In this document: in pieces, positions 1 to 13,064 of the stretch
Layout: the number at the start of each line of letters is the position of its first letter
Numbering within the stretch: the first letter of the stretch is position 1
NCBI GenBank assembly: GCA_013398055.1
Contig: VZRS01009627.1
Coordinates: forward strand, 838,592-902,591
Reading direction: 5' to 3'
Length of the DNA: 64,000 nt
Origin: Ifrita kowaldi
Taxonomy: Eukaryota; Chordata; Aves; Passeriformes; Cinclosomatidae
Notes under the pieces: model-generated
Databases searched by the model: none
Told to the model about the DNA's origin: nothing
What the model saw: only the letters and a program-made list of their open reading frames with translations
Translations under genes and position numbers: made by a program

Positions 1-3000
1 CGGGTTTGTTCTGATGGGATGATAAAAGTGAGAGATTTTGCTGTGTTTGCACATCATGCTTCTATTCTCGAAATGACTGGTTTATGACCAACAGTAAGGA
101 AATTAAACAGGATTTGGATTTGCCCTTCAGGTTATAAACAGCTCTATTATTTACAAGGCACTTTGCATTTGACTCAAGTGTAGCAGGACTGTTAACAGCA
201 GCTAAATTAAAATTCTCTAAAGATTTCCATTAGCACAGGCAAGAGAGATTCGTAAGTATGTGTGTATATGATCTTTGACTTGCACGAAAAAGTCAAATAG
301 TTATTTGTTGTAATTTTTTCCATATTCATTTTCAGATACCTTAAAAAGAAGCTCAAACTTTTCAGTGCAGGTCAGCTTTCAGCTTCAGTCTTCTACCTTT
401 TTTCCTTTTTTGGGTGGATTTTTTGAGATCAGGGATTTTAAGAAATCACTGGTGTGAGGCTTAAGCTTTGAACAGCCACAGTTATATGTGGGCTTGCAGA
501 TGGCTCAGCACAGGGCACTGGGAGAAGCCCACTAGCTCCAGCCTCCTCATTTGAGAGTCTCTGCCTCTGAGTCTGAGGGTCCCTTTCTATGACTTTCTGT
601 TGCCCTGTTTTTTCAGTTTGGGAGAGAGAAATGTTTTTGTCTAATCAGGAAAGTGAACATTTGGAGATCATGGCTTTTTCTTTGTTTTCTTTTTTTTTTC
701 TTTGAAAAAAACCCCTCAAAATAATTTTGAAGACTGCTAAATTTTTGACAGTGGAGATGCCAACCAGGTCAGGCTGCTGACTCCTAAACATCCTTTTTTT
801 CTTGCAGCTGTACACCTAAACTTTCTCTAAAGTGCCTGCTGTTTTGTAATATCCCATTTTAAAATTGACTGAGCAATCACACACATACCATGGCAGATAC
901 CAATCTATTGATTTGATGCTAGGATGTCCCCCACAATATTTTATCACCCATTAATTACAGAAATGCTCTTTGGCCCAAGATTTCTGAATGAGACACTGGT
1001 CATATGTGTACTTTTTTTTTCTCTGTAGGTTACAGTACCCCAGTATTTGCCATTGTAGCAGCAGACTCTCTGCATGTACAATTAACATTATGTGGCCACA
1101 AAATGTGATGTGCAGTCACTTCCCCGCTGCAGGTCTTGCAGGTGTACCAATAAACATCACCTCTCTGCAGCCCAAAGTTTTACCATAACATTCCTTTTTC
1201 AAAAGCCAGACTCAATTTACAAAATAATTATGGCTTGAAATTGATATATCACTGGAATGTCTACTTTTGAACAAAATCAGGTTAGTCCAGGGGAGTTTAT
1301 TAGGTGTATTAGCTGTGGCCCCTCTCCTCGGAGTAGTGGCATGGAATAGGAATAGTATTCATGAAACACTGATGGACTTGGAGGAAATGCTGCATTTCCT
1401 TTGTTCTTTACATGTTCTATAAATACTTCATGTGTTTGTTAAAGCTCTGTTATTTCTGGAAGCCTGCCTACTCTCTTGTTTAATTTTTCCTGAATCCTTC
1501 AAGGCTGCAGATAGCTTGGGATACACAGAGGCTTAACATTCCATATTTATGCTCAGTTAATAGGCAGCACATGAAGATTAGGAATGTAAACGGGTTGCGA
1601 GGGACAGAGAGGGAAGTTTTTACCATGTCTAAAAAAGGACTGGACTTAGACTTCTATTACTCATACTTGTGACTTTCCACCCTTCTAACAGGAAAAAAAA
1701 AAAAAAAGAATGGGAAAGGTCATCAGAGCATCCTAAACTTGATCAGGTATTGGAATGGTCCTGCTAACCATCATTTGTCACAGCCAGTGGTTGTCTCCAG
1801 CTTGTCTTGATCATAACCAGCTTCTTCTCCTTGGGAGAAAGTATTGCCAAATATAAAAAGCTTCCCCCTTTACCACTGAAAGTAAATGCAGTCTTTTTCT
1901 TGCCACAATACTCCTATCACACCCCAAAAATGTGAACAACTGGAATGTTCTGTCTATGGAATATATATTACAGACTACATATTAGTATGTGGAACTAAGG
2001 TGCTTTTTAAATATCAGAGATACATAAAATTTTGTGTCTGTAAATATACTTAGATCACTGAGTGAAGAAGTTGAAGTGCTTTCAGAAATGATTCACTGCT
2101 TTTACCATCCATTTAGAAACACAGGTCAAGTGATGAAAGTTTGCTTGAATCACAAGCCTAAAATTGTTGAAGATGGGTTTTAGTGCAGTCACGATGTATA
2201 AATCATTCTTTAAAGCAGAGTGTAATTCCTTAGGACCCAGGTTCCTTAGGTGCTTATGAAAATTTTACTCATTACGTTTCTATTTTTCATGCTTTTCTAC
2301 TATTTGTTTGTTTAAAGATACGTATTTGGAAGTCAGTGAAAAATGAATCATGGATAACTCTTCTTTGATCTGTCAAACACAGCAATAACACTGTTTTGAA
2401 AGGAGTCATCCCAACAAAAGCACTCCTCTTGAACAGCCCTATTTTACTTCAGGGCCTCATATCTTTGCCTGGAAATTCAGCAGTGATGCTGGTTTGGTAA
2501 TGTCTATTCGGAGCCGCTAGAAAAACACAGAAAACCTGGGCATGAATAGATTTTCCAGTGCAACTGGAAAAAGAATGATTTCACCTTATGCTGTGTAAAG
2601 AGGTGAAGCAGCCTAAATGTGTCCTGAAGCCTCAGAACCGTAGGGCTTCCATTTTCTTTCATTACTGGCATCTTTAAGCTCATAATGCACAGGATGTTTC
2701 AAATGACAGTAGATATAGGAAGGGTGAGATTTTATGGCACCACACATCCTGAAAAACACCTTTCTGCATGAGGACTTCTGCTTACAGCAAAGAAATTCCT
2801 CACAGCTGAAAATGCTGAGCAGTGCTATAGGGCTGCCAGAGTGTGGTTTCTCGTGTTTTGAACTCCTCCTCCTCCTCCTACCAGGTAGTCAGGAAAGGTC
2901 AGGTGTATGTAGAGAAAACAGGAGGCTGGTCGGTCGAGCAAATCCCAAGGCGCTTTTTTCCAATTCCAAGAAGTAGAGCCGGAATCCCGTGCACAGCCCA

Positions 3001-3386
3001 GAAAATAAAAAGTCCCTGAAAATAGAGACCAGAACCTTCTGATCTCCCTGGGGATTCAACACTTTTATTTGTAGTGATGATATCTCTAAGAAAGTAAGGC
3101 AGCTGCTGATTCACAAACCATAATGGGAGTTTCAAGGGTATTTGCTCAAGTGAGTGAAATCCTGAGATCATGACTACAAATCTTGGCAATTGCTCAACTG
3201 CTTTTATTGCAGTTCTGAATCTCATCTCTGCGATTTCCCATGTGAAAAACAAAGCCCACGCAGGTTCCTTGTGCTGCATTAGCATTCTCCCACTTGAAGT
3301 TCCAACTTCATCTTGATGTCCCACATATCAAGATGGAAACTCCAAAGAAAAATCAGCATTCCCTGTTTTTTCTAAGGCAATAAAAA
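1..3386. other. Unique non-coding DNA, no gene seen
   Basis: No coding exon, RNA gene or interspersed repeat is recognised here. The longest open frame is 141 codons on the minus strand (2899-3324). It overlaps an unrelated frame on the other strand and shows no domain, so it looks like chance. A short poly-A run lies at about 1693-1707 and poly-T runs near 690 and 1012. Intron-like AG dinucleotides after pyrimidine tracts occur near 806 and 1028, but nothing after them behaves like an exon. Confidence 0.7.
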
Positions 3387-3420
3387 GATATATATATAGA
3401 TATAGATATATATATATATA
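3387..3420. repeat. (TA)n/(GATA) microsatellite
   Basis: About 34 bases of alternating TA are interrupted by two or three G bases (gatata units). It is a simple-sequence repeat read directly from the sequence. Nothing indicates a function. Confidence 0.9.
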
Positions 3421-6400
3421 GTTTTTTCCTGTTCGAAACTGAATTTAAAAAAAGCTCTTGAAGCAATCCAAAGCTCTGACTCTTTCAGCAAAGCTGCAGG
3501 AAACTATTCAGAGTAGACACCTTTTAGAGTCAACAAGAGGTTCTGCTGCCAACAGAGGATGGAGGAGGATCAAGCCATAAAAGAGGGAAAACAAATTTCC
3601 TTGCACCCAGGTTTGTTGGCAGTCACCGTGCTGGAGTGTGGGCCTGTTTCTCCCCTGTCACAGGTAAAGGAGACAGATGTTTGAGGTGTCAACAGTACCA
3701 ACACAGCTGTAACCTTCCTGGTGATCACCTTTACTGCTGCAGAACATCCCACGGGAGCACCGGCCCTTTCAGCATAATTCCCTGGGGGATTTCCTTCAAT
3801 AAATTATCTGGATGCAGTAGCTCTGGGGTTTTATATAATTTCCATGTGTTGTCTTCATGGGGGTGAATCTTTCTTGTGTTTTAACAATTCTTCATTCATA
3901 TTATCTTTGTGTATTTTGGTCTAAGGATACAATATTTTTTTATAATTTGTTTAAGGGATCGAATCAAGAACTGCTTGAATTTAACAGTCTTTTTTCTTTC
4001 ACTTTTAGAGATTTTCCATTATGTTCAAAACACTCTAGTCAATGCTCTCTAAGTGCATTCACTTTTTAAAAAAGAGTGATTTAAATATAAATATTTTTTT
4101 TTAAATTACTCACCTTGAAAGGCTGAAAGAATTACATCATTTCAGGCTCTGCCCACTCCTTTTAATTTCCACTGGGCTTTCAGACTGACTTTGGAAATAT
4201 GAGACAATTTTTTTTCCGGCAAAATCTTAGGCTTTTGCAATCATTTTTATCGTTGTTTGATCTGCGAAATCTTGATTTGGACTTCCTGGCAGATTTGTAC
4301 TGAACAGCATCTCTAATCCCTTTTAGGACACATTTCATAGACTGAAAGAAAGGGATTTTTTTAATATAGGCAAAATTTTAAAAAGGGCTTTACCCAAAAG
4401 ATTTTCCCCTAACCCAATCCTCTTTAAAACACGAAACCCAACACCAAGTAGACACTAATTCCAATTTGTAACAAAACCAGGGAAAAGGGGGAGTGCCAGT
4501 GGTTATGCATAATTCTCCATATGAGCCAGACAACTTAATAACACCACTTATTAGAGAAGCCTTAAAGGTAATCCCATTAAAGCTATTCAGCAGAACACTG
4601 ATATTTTCCTCAAATCTGCTTGGAAGCAGACAGGATTACTCGAATGAAATATGAGCAGCTTTCCAGTAAACCTCATCCCCCCACCTCTCACTCCTGAAGG
4701 CTGCAGACCTTGACTCTCCGCCGTTCTCTCCCCGGACGGGTGAGGCAAAATTACAACTGGGAAACAGGGAGTGATGGAGAGGTGGATGTGCAATATACAG
4801 CTCTTCTCATCCTGGCAGGATGTGAGACCTCGATGACACTGCCACAGCTTTCTTTCCTGGCTCTCTGCAAGGGTGATTTTGGTAAATTGGTCACACCGTG
4901 GGGCAATTAATTTCTGGCAGATAATTGGCCAAGTGTATGGGTACAGCAACAAATGTTAGGGAGACCATGATTTATTGTCCAAATGGCCTTGCATGGATAT
5001 TCTTCTCCCTTATTTTCTTCAACTCTACCTGCCTTCCCATCCAAGGAAATGCTACAACTTGAACAAGTGAGGTGTTCCTGTGATGGTTGGTGGTGAATCC
5101 TTGCTGCTGAGAACAAGCAGCCGTGGTTTGACAGAGGTACAGAGAAATTTGGAATGACAGGAAGCCACGATCTTGTTTGAACCTGAGAAAGGGTGAATTT
5201 CTGTTTTAAAGCACCTTATCTAAACAGTACTTAAGGAAGGAAACCTTGTGAACTCTTGTTAAAAACTTATAGCTATAATTTAGAAACTCCTTTCATCTAG
5301 CATGAAGGGGTTTTTTGCCTGGAAGAAACAAGGATGCAGTGTTCTCATTTGCATGGACTGTGCCAACAAAATAGGGATACTTTTGGCAATGCTGTTTTCA
5401 CATCTTAGTTCTACTCTTTTAAATGTCTGTATTTCTCTTGGGTTTTCAGAACTCAAAGATCCACACATAAATATTCCTTGAAAATGAGTAGGTTTTTCTG
5501 ATTTTTATGTTAGCAATGTCTACTTTATTTGTGTTTAACAATAGGAGGAGATAACTGTACTCTGTGTAAACATTCTGCAAGTAGTTTAATCCAAACTTAC
5601 AAGGATATCTGGTTTCCTTAAAGGCGTTCATAATTATATGGCAAAGCTCTGAAGAATGTAATTCATCATTTTAGAAGCTGGGCTGGAATACTACATGTCT
5701 CTGGTTTAGGTTTGTAAAAGGGAATGTCATGGGTCCAGAGGACTCTCTTTTAGCTCAATTTAGCTTGCTTTGGTTTGGGGAAGTGTACTGGAATGACAGC
5801 TAGGAGGAAGGTTGTGCACAAGTGAAACCACCAGTTCAGGAACTCCCTCTAGACATTATTCAGCTGTCTCCGCCATCTCTGCAAGGCTCTGAAAGTGGAA
5901 TTTTTACCTGGCATTTGGCTAGATGCTGGGACTTGTTTTTTCCATAATTAAAAGCAACTCTGCTTCTAGCAGGATGATGGCTGGATGGGTCTTTCCTTTC
6001 ATGGCCTTGCTGAAATTGGCAAGGTACTGGGAAGACTGGAAAATGTTGCTAAGCCTTCACAGAATGGTTTCTCTGCTGGCTAAAACAAATCAGAAGCTGT
6101 TTATTTAGTGGTTTGTGATTAAAAAACAAGGAAGAAATGCTGCTGTATTTCTGAATTATGCCTTTTAGTCAGGGGCTTAATGTGATTTAAAAATCACTGT
6201 TTCAGTGTATTTGTTTTGACTGACTGGATTTTCCCCACTTGGACTTGTCCTGACACCAGCACCGCTGTGACTTGTGGCTTACTAGGTGCTTCTATAGTCC
6301 TAATGCACATGGGACACTCAGAGCTGCTTTTAATGCTGTAGCAGCAGGTCAGTTTTGATAAATTAGAGAGAGGGATGTACTGATCATTTTCCCTTTTTTG

Positions 6401-7022
6401 CATGAAAACATGGACTTTCCGTGCCCACCTGTTAATTCTGACCTGCACTCTGGCTCTGACCTGGGTATTTGGGTAACCTGAGACCACGTTTGCTGATGTG
6501 TACCTCTGTCTTCTGCTTGCTGTCTCTTCCTTGGCTGAACTTTGATTTCCTTTTGGCCTGAGGGAGTTGAAGTGAAGGTAAGGAACAAAAGCTAGCTTTG
6601 CCAATATTACGGTGAACAGAAAGGAAAGAAGGTGTTACTTGCCTTGAAAATAAATCAGCTGTGTCCGTCTACATGCTCTACCTGGCTAAAGACAGCAGGG
6701 TGCCTCTATTGAGTCCATCCATACTGATCATCTGTGACATACTGGAAATATTCCCATTTTGGTGGCTTTAGTATAATTCCTGCATCTCAGTTCATTGCAG
6801 ACCACATCTTTTCCTCTCAGCATAAGGATTTTACTTCTAATTTGCCCAGGAGCTGTTGATGTTTATTTGTATATATGACAATATTTCCTTTACAGCGAGC
6901 ATTTCAGTTTGCCTCTATTTGGCCATCAGGTTTCTTACAGCTGGAAGTGAAATGGTTCTATCTGTGCAGAATCAGGCATATTCAAGCTAAACTGATTCTT
7001 GGAACTGATTAATACTTGATTC
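3421..7022. other. Unique non-coding DNA, no gene seen
   Basis: Moderately AT-rich single-copy sequence. The longest open frames are 121 codons (minus, 4587-4952) and 136 codons (minus, 6194-6604). Neither has a recognisable domain, signal peptide or codon pattern, and both overlap frames on the other strand. The AG at about 4703 and the GTGAGG at about 4740 bracket a 30-40 base segment, too short and isolated to call an exon. Confidence 0.65.
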
Positions 7023-7147
7023 AGGACCAGGTTGGATGGGGCCCTGAGCAACCTGCTCTGGTGGAAGGTGTCCCTGCCCACAGCTGGGGTTGGAACAAGA
7101 TGATCTTTAAGGTGCCTTCCCACCCAAACCATTCTCTGATTCTGTCG
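7023..7147 (+). mobile_element. CR1 LINE fragment, 3' end, plus orientation
   Basis: The segment matches the 3' untranslated end of avian CR1 non-LTR retrotransposons. It contains the gttggatggggccctgagca block, then a ctggtggaaggtgtccctgccc block, gatctttaaggt and ccttcccacccaaacca, and it ends in attctctgattctgtc, a diverged form of the CR1 terminal 8-mer repeat. Only about 125 bases remain, so it is a 5'-truncated, dead copy with no reverse transcriptase. Confidence 0.93.
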
Positions 7148-8698
7148 TTCTGCTGTAGATTGGGGTGTAACTGGCCCCAGATCCAGCCCATTGTTTCTTT
7201 TTTCTAACTGTCAAGCAGCTGGATGACCTGGAAGCGAATGCTTCTTGTCAAATAAATTGGTATCTAAATTATTGTTCTCCAAAGTGAAACAAGAATGTAC
7301 CAGGGTTTCTGGGAAAGTTCATTTTGTTCACTGGTCACACATGGTTCCTTTCATAAATATAACAGTTTAAGTGCTGCTTAGGGATATTTTTCTCTACTTG
7401 CCTTCATGCTATGCACTTTTGATTAGAGGTGATTGAATAATTTATTGCAAATTGCTTATTGGAAAAGGTTTGCTTCATTTCCTGTCATCCAGAATAATGT
7501 ATCTTCAAATGATTATTAAAATTATTGTACAAGCAATCCTCTGAATAGTTTCAGTGAAAAATTCCCAGTCTAAAGCTCACTTGGACAGAGGTTTGTGACA
7601 CAAGGGGTAAAACCACCAAAAACCATTTTGATATTTAAGACTGTAGGCTGGTTTGGAGTGGATGAACAGGTCTCTTATTTTCTTCCACGCCTTGACTGCC
7701 TGTTAACCAGTCTGTTATTGGTTTTCTAATGTAAACACACTTGTGTTTTACAACATTCACTTTGTAAGTATTCTCCACAAGTCATTGAAAGTGTGCTATT
7801 TCTATAAACATCCCTGCTACTAAATTCATTTGAAGTGATATTCACTGGTAAATAAATGTAGACCGTGCAAGAAGACATGAAAGAAAAATCCCTTGGGGAA
7901 GGAGTGGGGGTAAATTGCAGAGATAACATATCTTTTGGAAGCTTTTGTATAAATAGACCTACAGATTTCCACATATTTATCATTGGAGGAGATTAAAACG
8001 TTTGATGTGCAGTTACCATTTCACATGAAAGCAAAAGGTAGTTTTTCAATTGCATTTGGTCCTTATACTTCAAGTGCTGACAATCACTGGAAACCTAATT
8101 TAATGAATGTTTTATAAGATCTTCAAGTGCTCTGTGGAAATTCCCCCCTCCCTTTGTCTGGCTGTGGTTTCATGTCCGTGGGCCCATTCCTAGCAAGCCC
8201 TTGACATGCCAGTGGCTCTCCTCTCCCCTGTTTACTCTCTGGAGCTGCTCCCATCAGCACGGGCACTCGACATGCCTACAGCTGCTCCGGCAGGGTGTTT
8301 GTTTAATCAACACCATTACCTGTGGCTTGGACAGCCCAACAAGGTGAACAGGCTGCCAGTCTCAAGGCCTGGCTCCTTGTCATCCTGTCCCTGGGGACAT
8401 GCCCCTGGCACACCACGAACATCAGTGCCTTTCCAAATGTTTGTGAGGTCCCGCTCAAAGGCCAGCCACAGGTCCGTGCTGCCCACAGCCCCCACAGTCA
8501 CTTCCCTGACAGATCCGGATGCCTGCTGCTTCTGTCACCACCTGGCCCTGTTTCACAGCAGCCTTTAGAAGGGCAGATACCCTCTGCAGTCTTCTCTGCA
8601 ATGCCCTGATTTCAGGTGTTTTCATCAGGTTTTTCTTTGTCTTGGAAACGTGAGCCACAAGGTCCCAGTGAACTGTCCACTTATCAGTATCCATACAG
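7148..8698. other. Unique non-coding DNA, GC-richer at its right end
   Basis: The left kilobase is AT-rich and featureless. From about 8140 to 8620 the sequence becomes GC-richer and holds open frames of 120 (plus, 8206-8568), 95 and 79 codons in several frames on both strands. Simultaneous opening of several frames suggests composition rather than coding. No domain is recognised. Confidence 0.6.
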
Positions 8699-8985
8699 TC
8701 AGAGAATCACAGAATGGTTTGGGTTAGAAAGGACCATAAAGGTCATCTTGTTTCAACTCCTCTGCCATGGCAGGGACACCTTCCACTATCTCCAGTTGCT
8801 CAGAGCCCCATCCAACCTGGCCTTGAACACTTCCAGTGATGGGGCATCCAGAGCTTCTCTGGGCATCCTCTGCCAGGGCCTCACCACCCTCACAGGCAAG
8901 AATTTCTTCTTAATATCTAATCTAACCCCACCGTCTTTCAGTATAAAGAATCTGCCTCTGATTTCTCCCGTGCAAAGACTCATAA
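8699..8985 (-). mobile_element. CR1 LINE fragment, 3' end, minus orientation
   Basis: Read on the minus strand, this ends in the CR1 3' signature, which appears on the plus strand as agaatcacagaatggtttgg. Upstream of that are the block seen as gccccatccaacctggcctt and the block seen as gggcctcaccaccctcacag. The last ~90 bases (to about 8985) are more diverged but still resemble the CR1 3' region. Roughly 290 bases survive. The longest open frame in the window (177 codons, plus, 8616-9149) runs antisense through this copy and is therefore not a gene. Confidence 0.93.
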
Positions 8986-10787
8986 TAGGTTGGAAAGGTA
9001 GGCGGTGGAAGATCACAAAAGCCATGGATCACTTTCCCTGCTGTTGGCCAGCAAGTATCCCTCTTACCTGCTTACCGCTCTTCTTCCTTGGGCTCAGAGG
9101 GACACAGAGGTGCAATTGTGGCTGTAGCAAAAGGGTTCCTAGTGAATAAATTCCTGAGAGAGCTGCTATCCCATCAGGGTCGAGCAAGAAGTTCCTGGCC
9201 CTGAGCGCAGGAGGAGTTTGGCTGTGGTCAGGAATCATGCTGCATTGAAGGGGCTAGGGGGAAGCTTCAGGAAAAGTTTTTATTTCTTAGGGATTTTCTG
9301 CAGCAGGAGCTTCTGAGCAGCTCACTTGCCCAAGGCTGAAATCAGGCCAGTGCATTAGGAAGAGCACAGGAATGACAGGAAGCTGCTTAGAGGGTCAGGA
9401 GGAAAGGGAGGCTGTTGGTTTCCTGGATGACCTTAGAACAATATGATTGCTTATATTAACTTGAGCATTTGCCAAAGAAACAGTTGCAGCAGTCCACAAA
9501 CACCTCATGATATTGCAGAGAGGATGATTTAATGAGAATAACAACCTTTCCTGTGATAGCAGTCAGGAATTTTACCCCACCTCCACCACATGACAAAATC
9601 TGCTCTTGGGTTCTTCCATTTCATCACGACAAGTACGACACGGAGAAAGCAGCAGGCCTCCAGCAGAAAAAAAAAAAAACATGTTATAGCAGTTCTTTAG
9701 ATGAAAAAAGGAAGGTTTGCTTTGCCCACTTCCTCACGCCATGCTTGTCAGCTGAGCTGGGCCAGAGCCGAGTGCAGGGTGAGGGCACAGCGCTGTCACC
9801 AGGCAGGGTCATCTCACATACCCTCTCCCTCTTCCAGTTAAAGGAATGATGCCATAAATGCAATTAACAAGGATATTTTTTTTTAATCTGGAGTGAAAAA
9901 AAATGTAGAAAAAGTCCCCCTCTGAGTGTTTCACAAAAGCTTCTTGGCACAAGCGCATAAATTAAAAGACCAGAAGTTTTTCACATCTCTGTACTTTTAA
10001 TGAGTGTAAGATCCAGGATCCTGAGTGCAGATTTTATGCGGAGATTTCAGCAATTCCTTGCAGTCATTTCAGTGGCAATTTCATGGGGTAAATTCCAGAT
10101 ACAGAGAGAAGAGGAAAGGACTTTAAGGACAATCACCGCTTTCCAGCATATTACAGAATCTCTCTTTTTTAGAGTGGTTTTTCTTTTTTTAATCCACTAT
10201 CCCTGTTCAGGTTTCCTTCCTTTGTTCTCTTCCTCACTCCACCCTTACCTTCAAAAATAATGTACTTCTGTGCCTTTGTTAAAATGATATGAAACACAGA
10301 GACCAGGCTACACAGGGTGTGATAGCTGATGGTCATCTGGGGTGTGGTAGTCAGGTTGTGTACAGCGTGTTTCTAAGTTTAGCTCTGTAGCTAAGCTGAG
10401 TGGCATTTCTTCTCTTCACTCAGTTTAAAAGGGGAATATGGACTCAAGCCTGAGAAAGTAATTTCAAATTTTCCAGCTTCTCTTTTATGAACTTACTTTA
10501 TTTTCCTTAATGCAGAGAATTGATTACTATTCCTGTTTGGTTCAGTAATTTCTGAGATACATACAACCTTCTTCTCATTTATTTTTCAATCTGGATCTTC
10601 CCAGTTTGTACTCAATTCACTCAAGTTTAGTAGATTTATCTCCTGCACTGCCCCACCGATCCATTTGGTCTCAGGGCTAAAAGAGGGCATGAGACAAGAA
10701 CAGCTGTGGTGACAGATTCTTTGTTTTGGTGTCTGTGCCACCACTGGCTCTTTATTCATGCCCACCTTTTAAAGATACACCTCATGT
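8986..10787. other. Unique non-coding DNA, no gene seen
   Basis: No exon or recognisable repeat beyond a short poly-A tract near 9667-9679 and an A-run near 9895. The longest open frame is 105 codons (plus, 9532-9849), runs through the poly-A tract and has no known domain. Confidence 0.65.
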
Positions 10788-10912
10788 GAAGGTTGGATGG
10801 GGCCCTGAGAAACCTGGTCTAGTGGAAGGTGTCCCTGCCTGTGGTAAGGAGGTTGGAACATGATGGTCTTTAAGGTCCTTTGCAACCCAAAGCAACCTGT
10901 GATTCTGTGAAT
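10788..10912 (+). mobile_element. CR1 LINE fragment, 3' end, plus orientation
   Basis: It contains the CR1 3' blocks aaggttggatggggccctga, ctagtggaaggtgtccctgcc and gatggtctttaaggtcct, and ends gtgattctgtgaatg. It is about 125 bases, the same truncation range as the copy at 7.0 kb, but with independent substitutions and a short insertion after ccctgcc, so it is a separate insertion rather than a recent duplicate. Confidence 0.93.
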
Positions 10913-13006
10913 GCTCAGGTTGCAGGTTTTCCCTGGCAGATCCTTGTTTCGTTTCAAGTCCAGCAAAGGCACTAGATCTACATGAAAGCATTGCCCAAGC
11001 CAGTTGTCAAACTTAATTCCTTTTTCTTTTTCTTTTCTTTTGGCCTTGCAAAATACATGCAACTATGTATGACTGCTCTTCTACAAAATCATTCCTGAAG
11101 TTTTTCTTAAACAGCTGAAAGTACTTTGCTTTTTCTTCCAAGACTATCGCTGCAGTCAGAGATCAAGCACAGACATTTTCAGCTCAAAAGATAAATATTT
11201 GGAAAAACAGCCCTACATTTTGCAGAGGGGTCAGTGAACCTCACAGTCTCAGTACTTGATGACACTTGGTGACTCAAAATGGGCTGTTTTAAAAGAAAAG
11301 CAAAGATCCTGGTGAAGCATTATGCAGGGAGCATCTCTCATCCCCCCACCCCTGCTCGTGTTCTGCTGGCTCCTTGGTCAGCTGAGAAGTGAAGGGAGCA
11401 GTGGAGCTCTTCTCCCAGTGCTTTGATTCCAGCAATGCCAAGCTGCTCTTTCCAAGGAGTAAACGTCAGCTGGTTCTTAATGAGAGCTGCAGGCGCTCGG
11501 CAATTCTGGCTGTCAGCTCGCTTTAAAGGCTTAAATATAGTTTCACTTAATGCTTCTATATGTGAAGCTTTTGATTGCTATTAAAAAAAACCAAAGAATA
11601 CATAAATAAATATATAAACAAACAGCCCCAAAGCAGGCAGTGCTCCCAGGTCTGTTCACGTTGGCCAAAAGAGATGTTTTACCCCGCTTGGTAATATTTA
11701 AACTGTAGACACTGCAAAAGGCTTTTCGTGGTGATGTTGCCTCTTGGGCTGGGTCAGAGCGAAGCCCCCAATTCAGGCTGGGGGACAGCTCAAACTGGGC
11801 TGGTTCTGGCTGCACACCAAGTGTTATGAGTTGATGGAGAGGAAGGCAGTCTCCTGACTTAGACCAGTGGTCATCACCTGGGGTTAATTACCGTGTCAAC
11901 TTAATTTCTGCCCAGCCAGTCAGGCCGCTGCCTTTTCCACTGGTTGGGTTGTACCCTCTGTGGATGTAGCAGGTGATGCTTGGTGGAAATTTGGGCTTTT
12001 TTCTCTCCATTGTTATGTTTTGCCTCATGAAACATCAGCAGCAAAGTAGGAGGGGGTGTCATATTTATGCTTTTTTCTGAGTCGAGGAACAATGACACCT
12101 GAGAGAGGGGTCATTTTGTGAAGATGGTGTCTAACAAATGTCTTTCTTACATTCCTCCTGGAAGCTCAGGGGGGAACTTCCAGCTCCTGATGGCTCTGGA
12201 TAGCCCATCCCTTCTCCATATCCTTGAAGAATTTTGGCATTAGGGCGGGTGCTGCTGTGGCTGGTGTGTGTGTGTTCTGTGGCCAGTCCCAGAAACCACG
12301 CAGCTGCTCAGCTCCTGCTGCAGCCTCTCCATCAGCCATCAGGTTTTGGGAAACTGGAACCTACCTCATATCCCACAGACTTCCATCCTGCTGTCAAATT
12401 TGGTTGAAACTGGGCAACAGTGCATTTTTATGGAGGCAGTGATAAGCAGACAGACAGACAGCACAGTCTCATACGCCGGGTTTCCTTTGGAAACTGAGCT
12501 AAAAATAACACAGTGATGAATGGAGCTTAACTGGGAGGCATCTCACAGGAGAGAACTGGTGGAGAGGGGAATGAATGTGACCGTCCCGTTGTTTTTCCAC
12601 ATGTCTGGATATCAGCAACAGCCTCCCAGAATATTTCTAGTGATTTGCTCACTCGAAACAGAGCATACAGATGCACCTCCTTATCCAGAGCTCAGTGAAA
12701 ATTAACATCCTGGTAATTTTAAACCCTAAAATCCCCTGAGGATTCCAGCTGGGCTCAGATAGTGTCCAAGAGTATCCTAATCCTTTTTTTCCCCTCCTTG
12801 CAACTATACCAAAGATAATAATTATGTGTTCCATTTAAATAAACAGAAATATTGCTCTCAGTGCTTCTGACTGCTATCAAAGCGTTCATGTGAGTTTATG
12901 ATCTCTGGGCTTCCTAACTGGAGGGGTATTCAAGAGGTCTAGCAGCAAGAAAGCAGACAAGAAACTGAAACATGCAAAAGAAATTAGCAGCATGAATGAT
13001 CCTATG
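10913..13006. other. Unique non-coding DNA, no gene seen
   Basis: No repeat or exon recognised. Open frames reach only 90 codons (minus, 11543-11815). A block around 11730-11820 and another around 12230-12330 are GC-richer, without motifs I can name. Confidence 0.65.
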
Positions 13007-13064
13007 CAAAAAAAAACCAAAACAAAACCAAAACAACAAACAAAAAAAAACCCATAAAAAAATT
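13007..13064. repeat. A-rich low-complexity tract (CAAAA-type)
   Basis: Runs of A are broken by single or double C bases over about 58 bases. It could be a decayed poly-A-like or (CAAAA)n simple repeat. A 79-codon minus-strand frame here encodes a Phe/Val/Leu-rich run, which is an artefact of the low complexity. Confidence 0.85.

Noticed and set aside
4704..4740. Mini-exon shape: gctgcag ... GACGG/GTGAGG
   Set aside because: Only about 35 bases, isolated, with no recognisable product.
8616..9149. Longest open frame in the window, 177 codons, plus strand
   Set aside because: It runs antisense through a CR1 3' fragment (8699-8985) and carries no known domain, so it is a chance opening.
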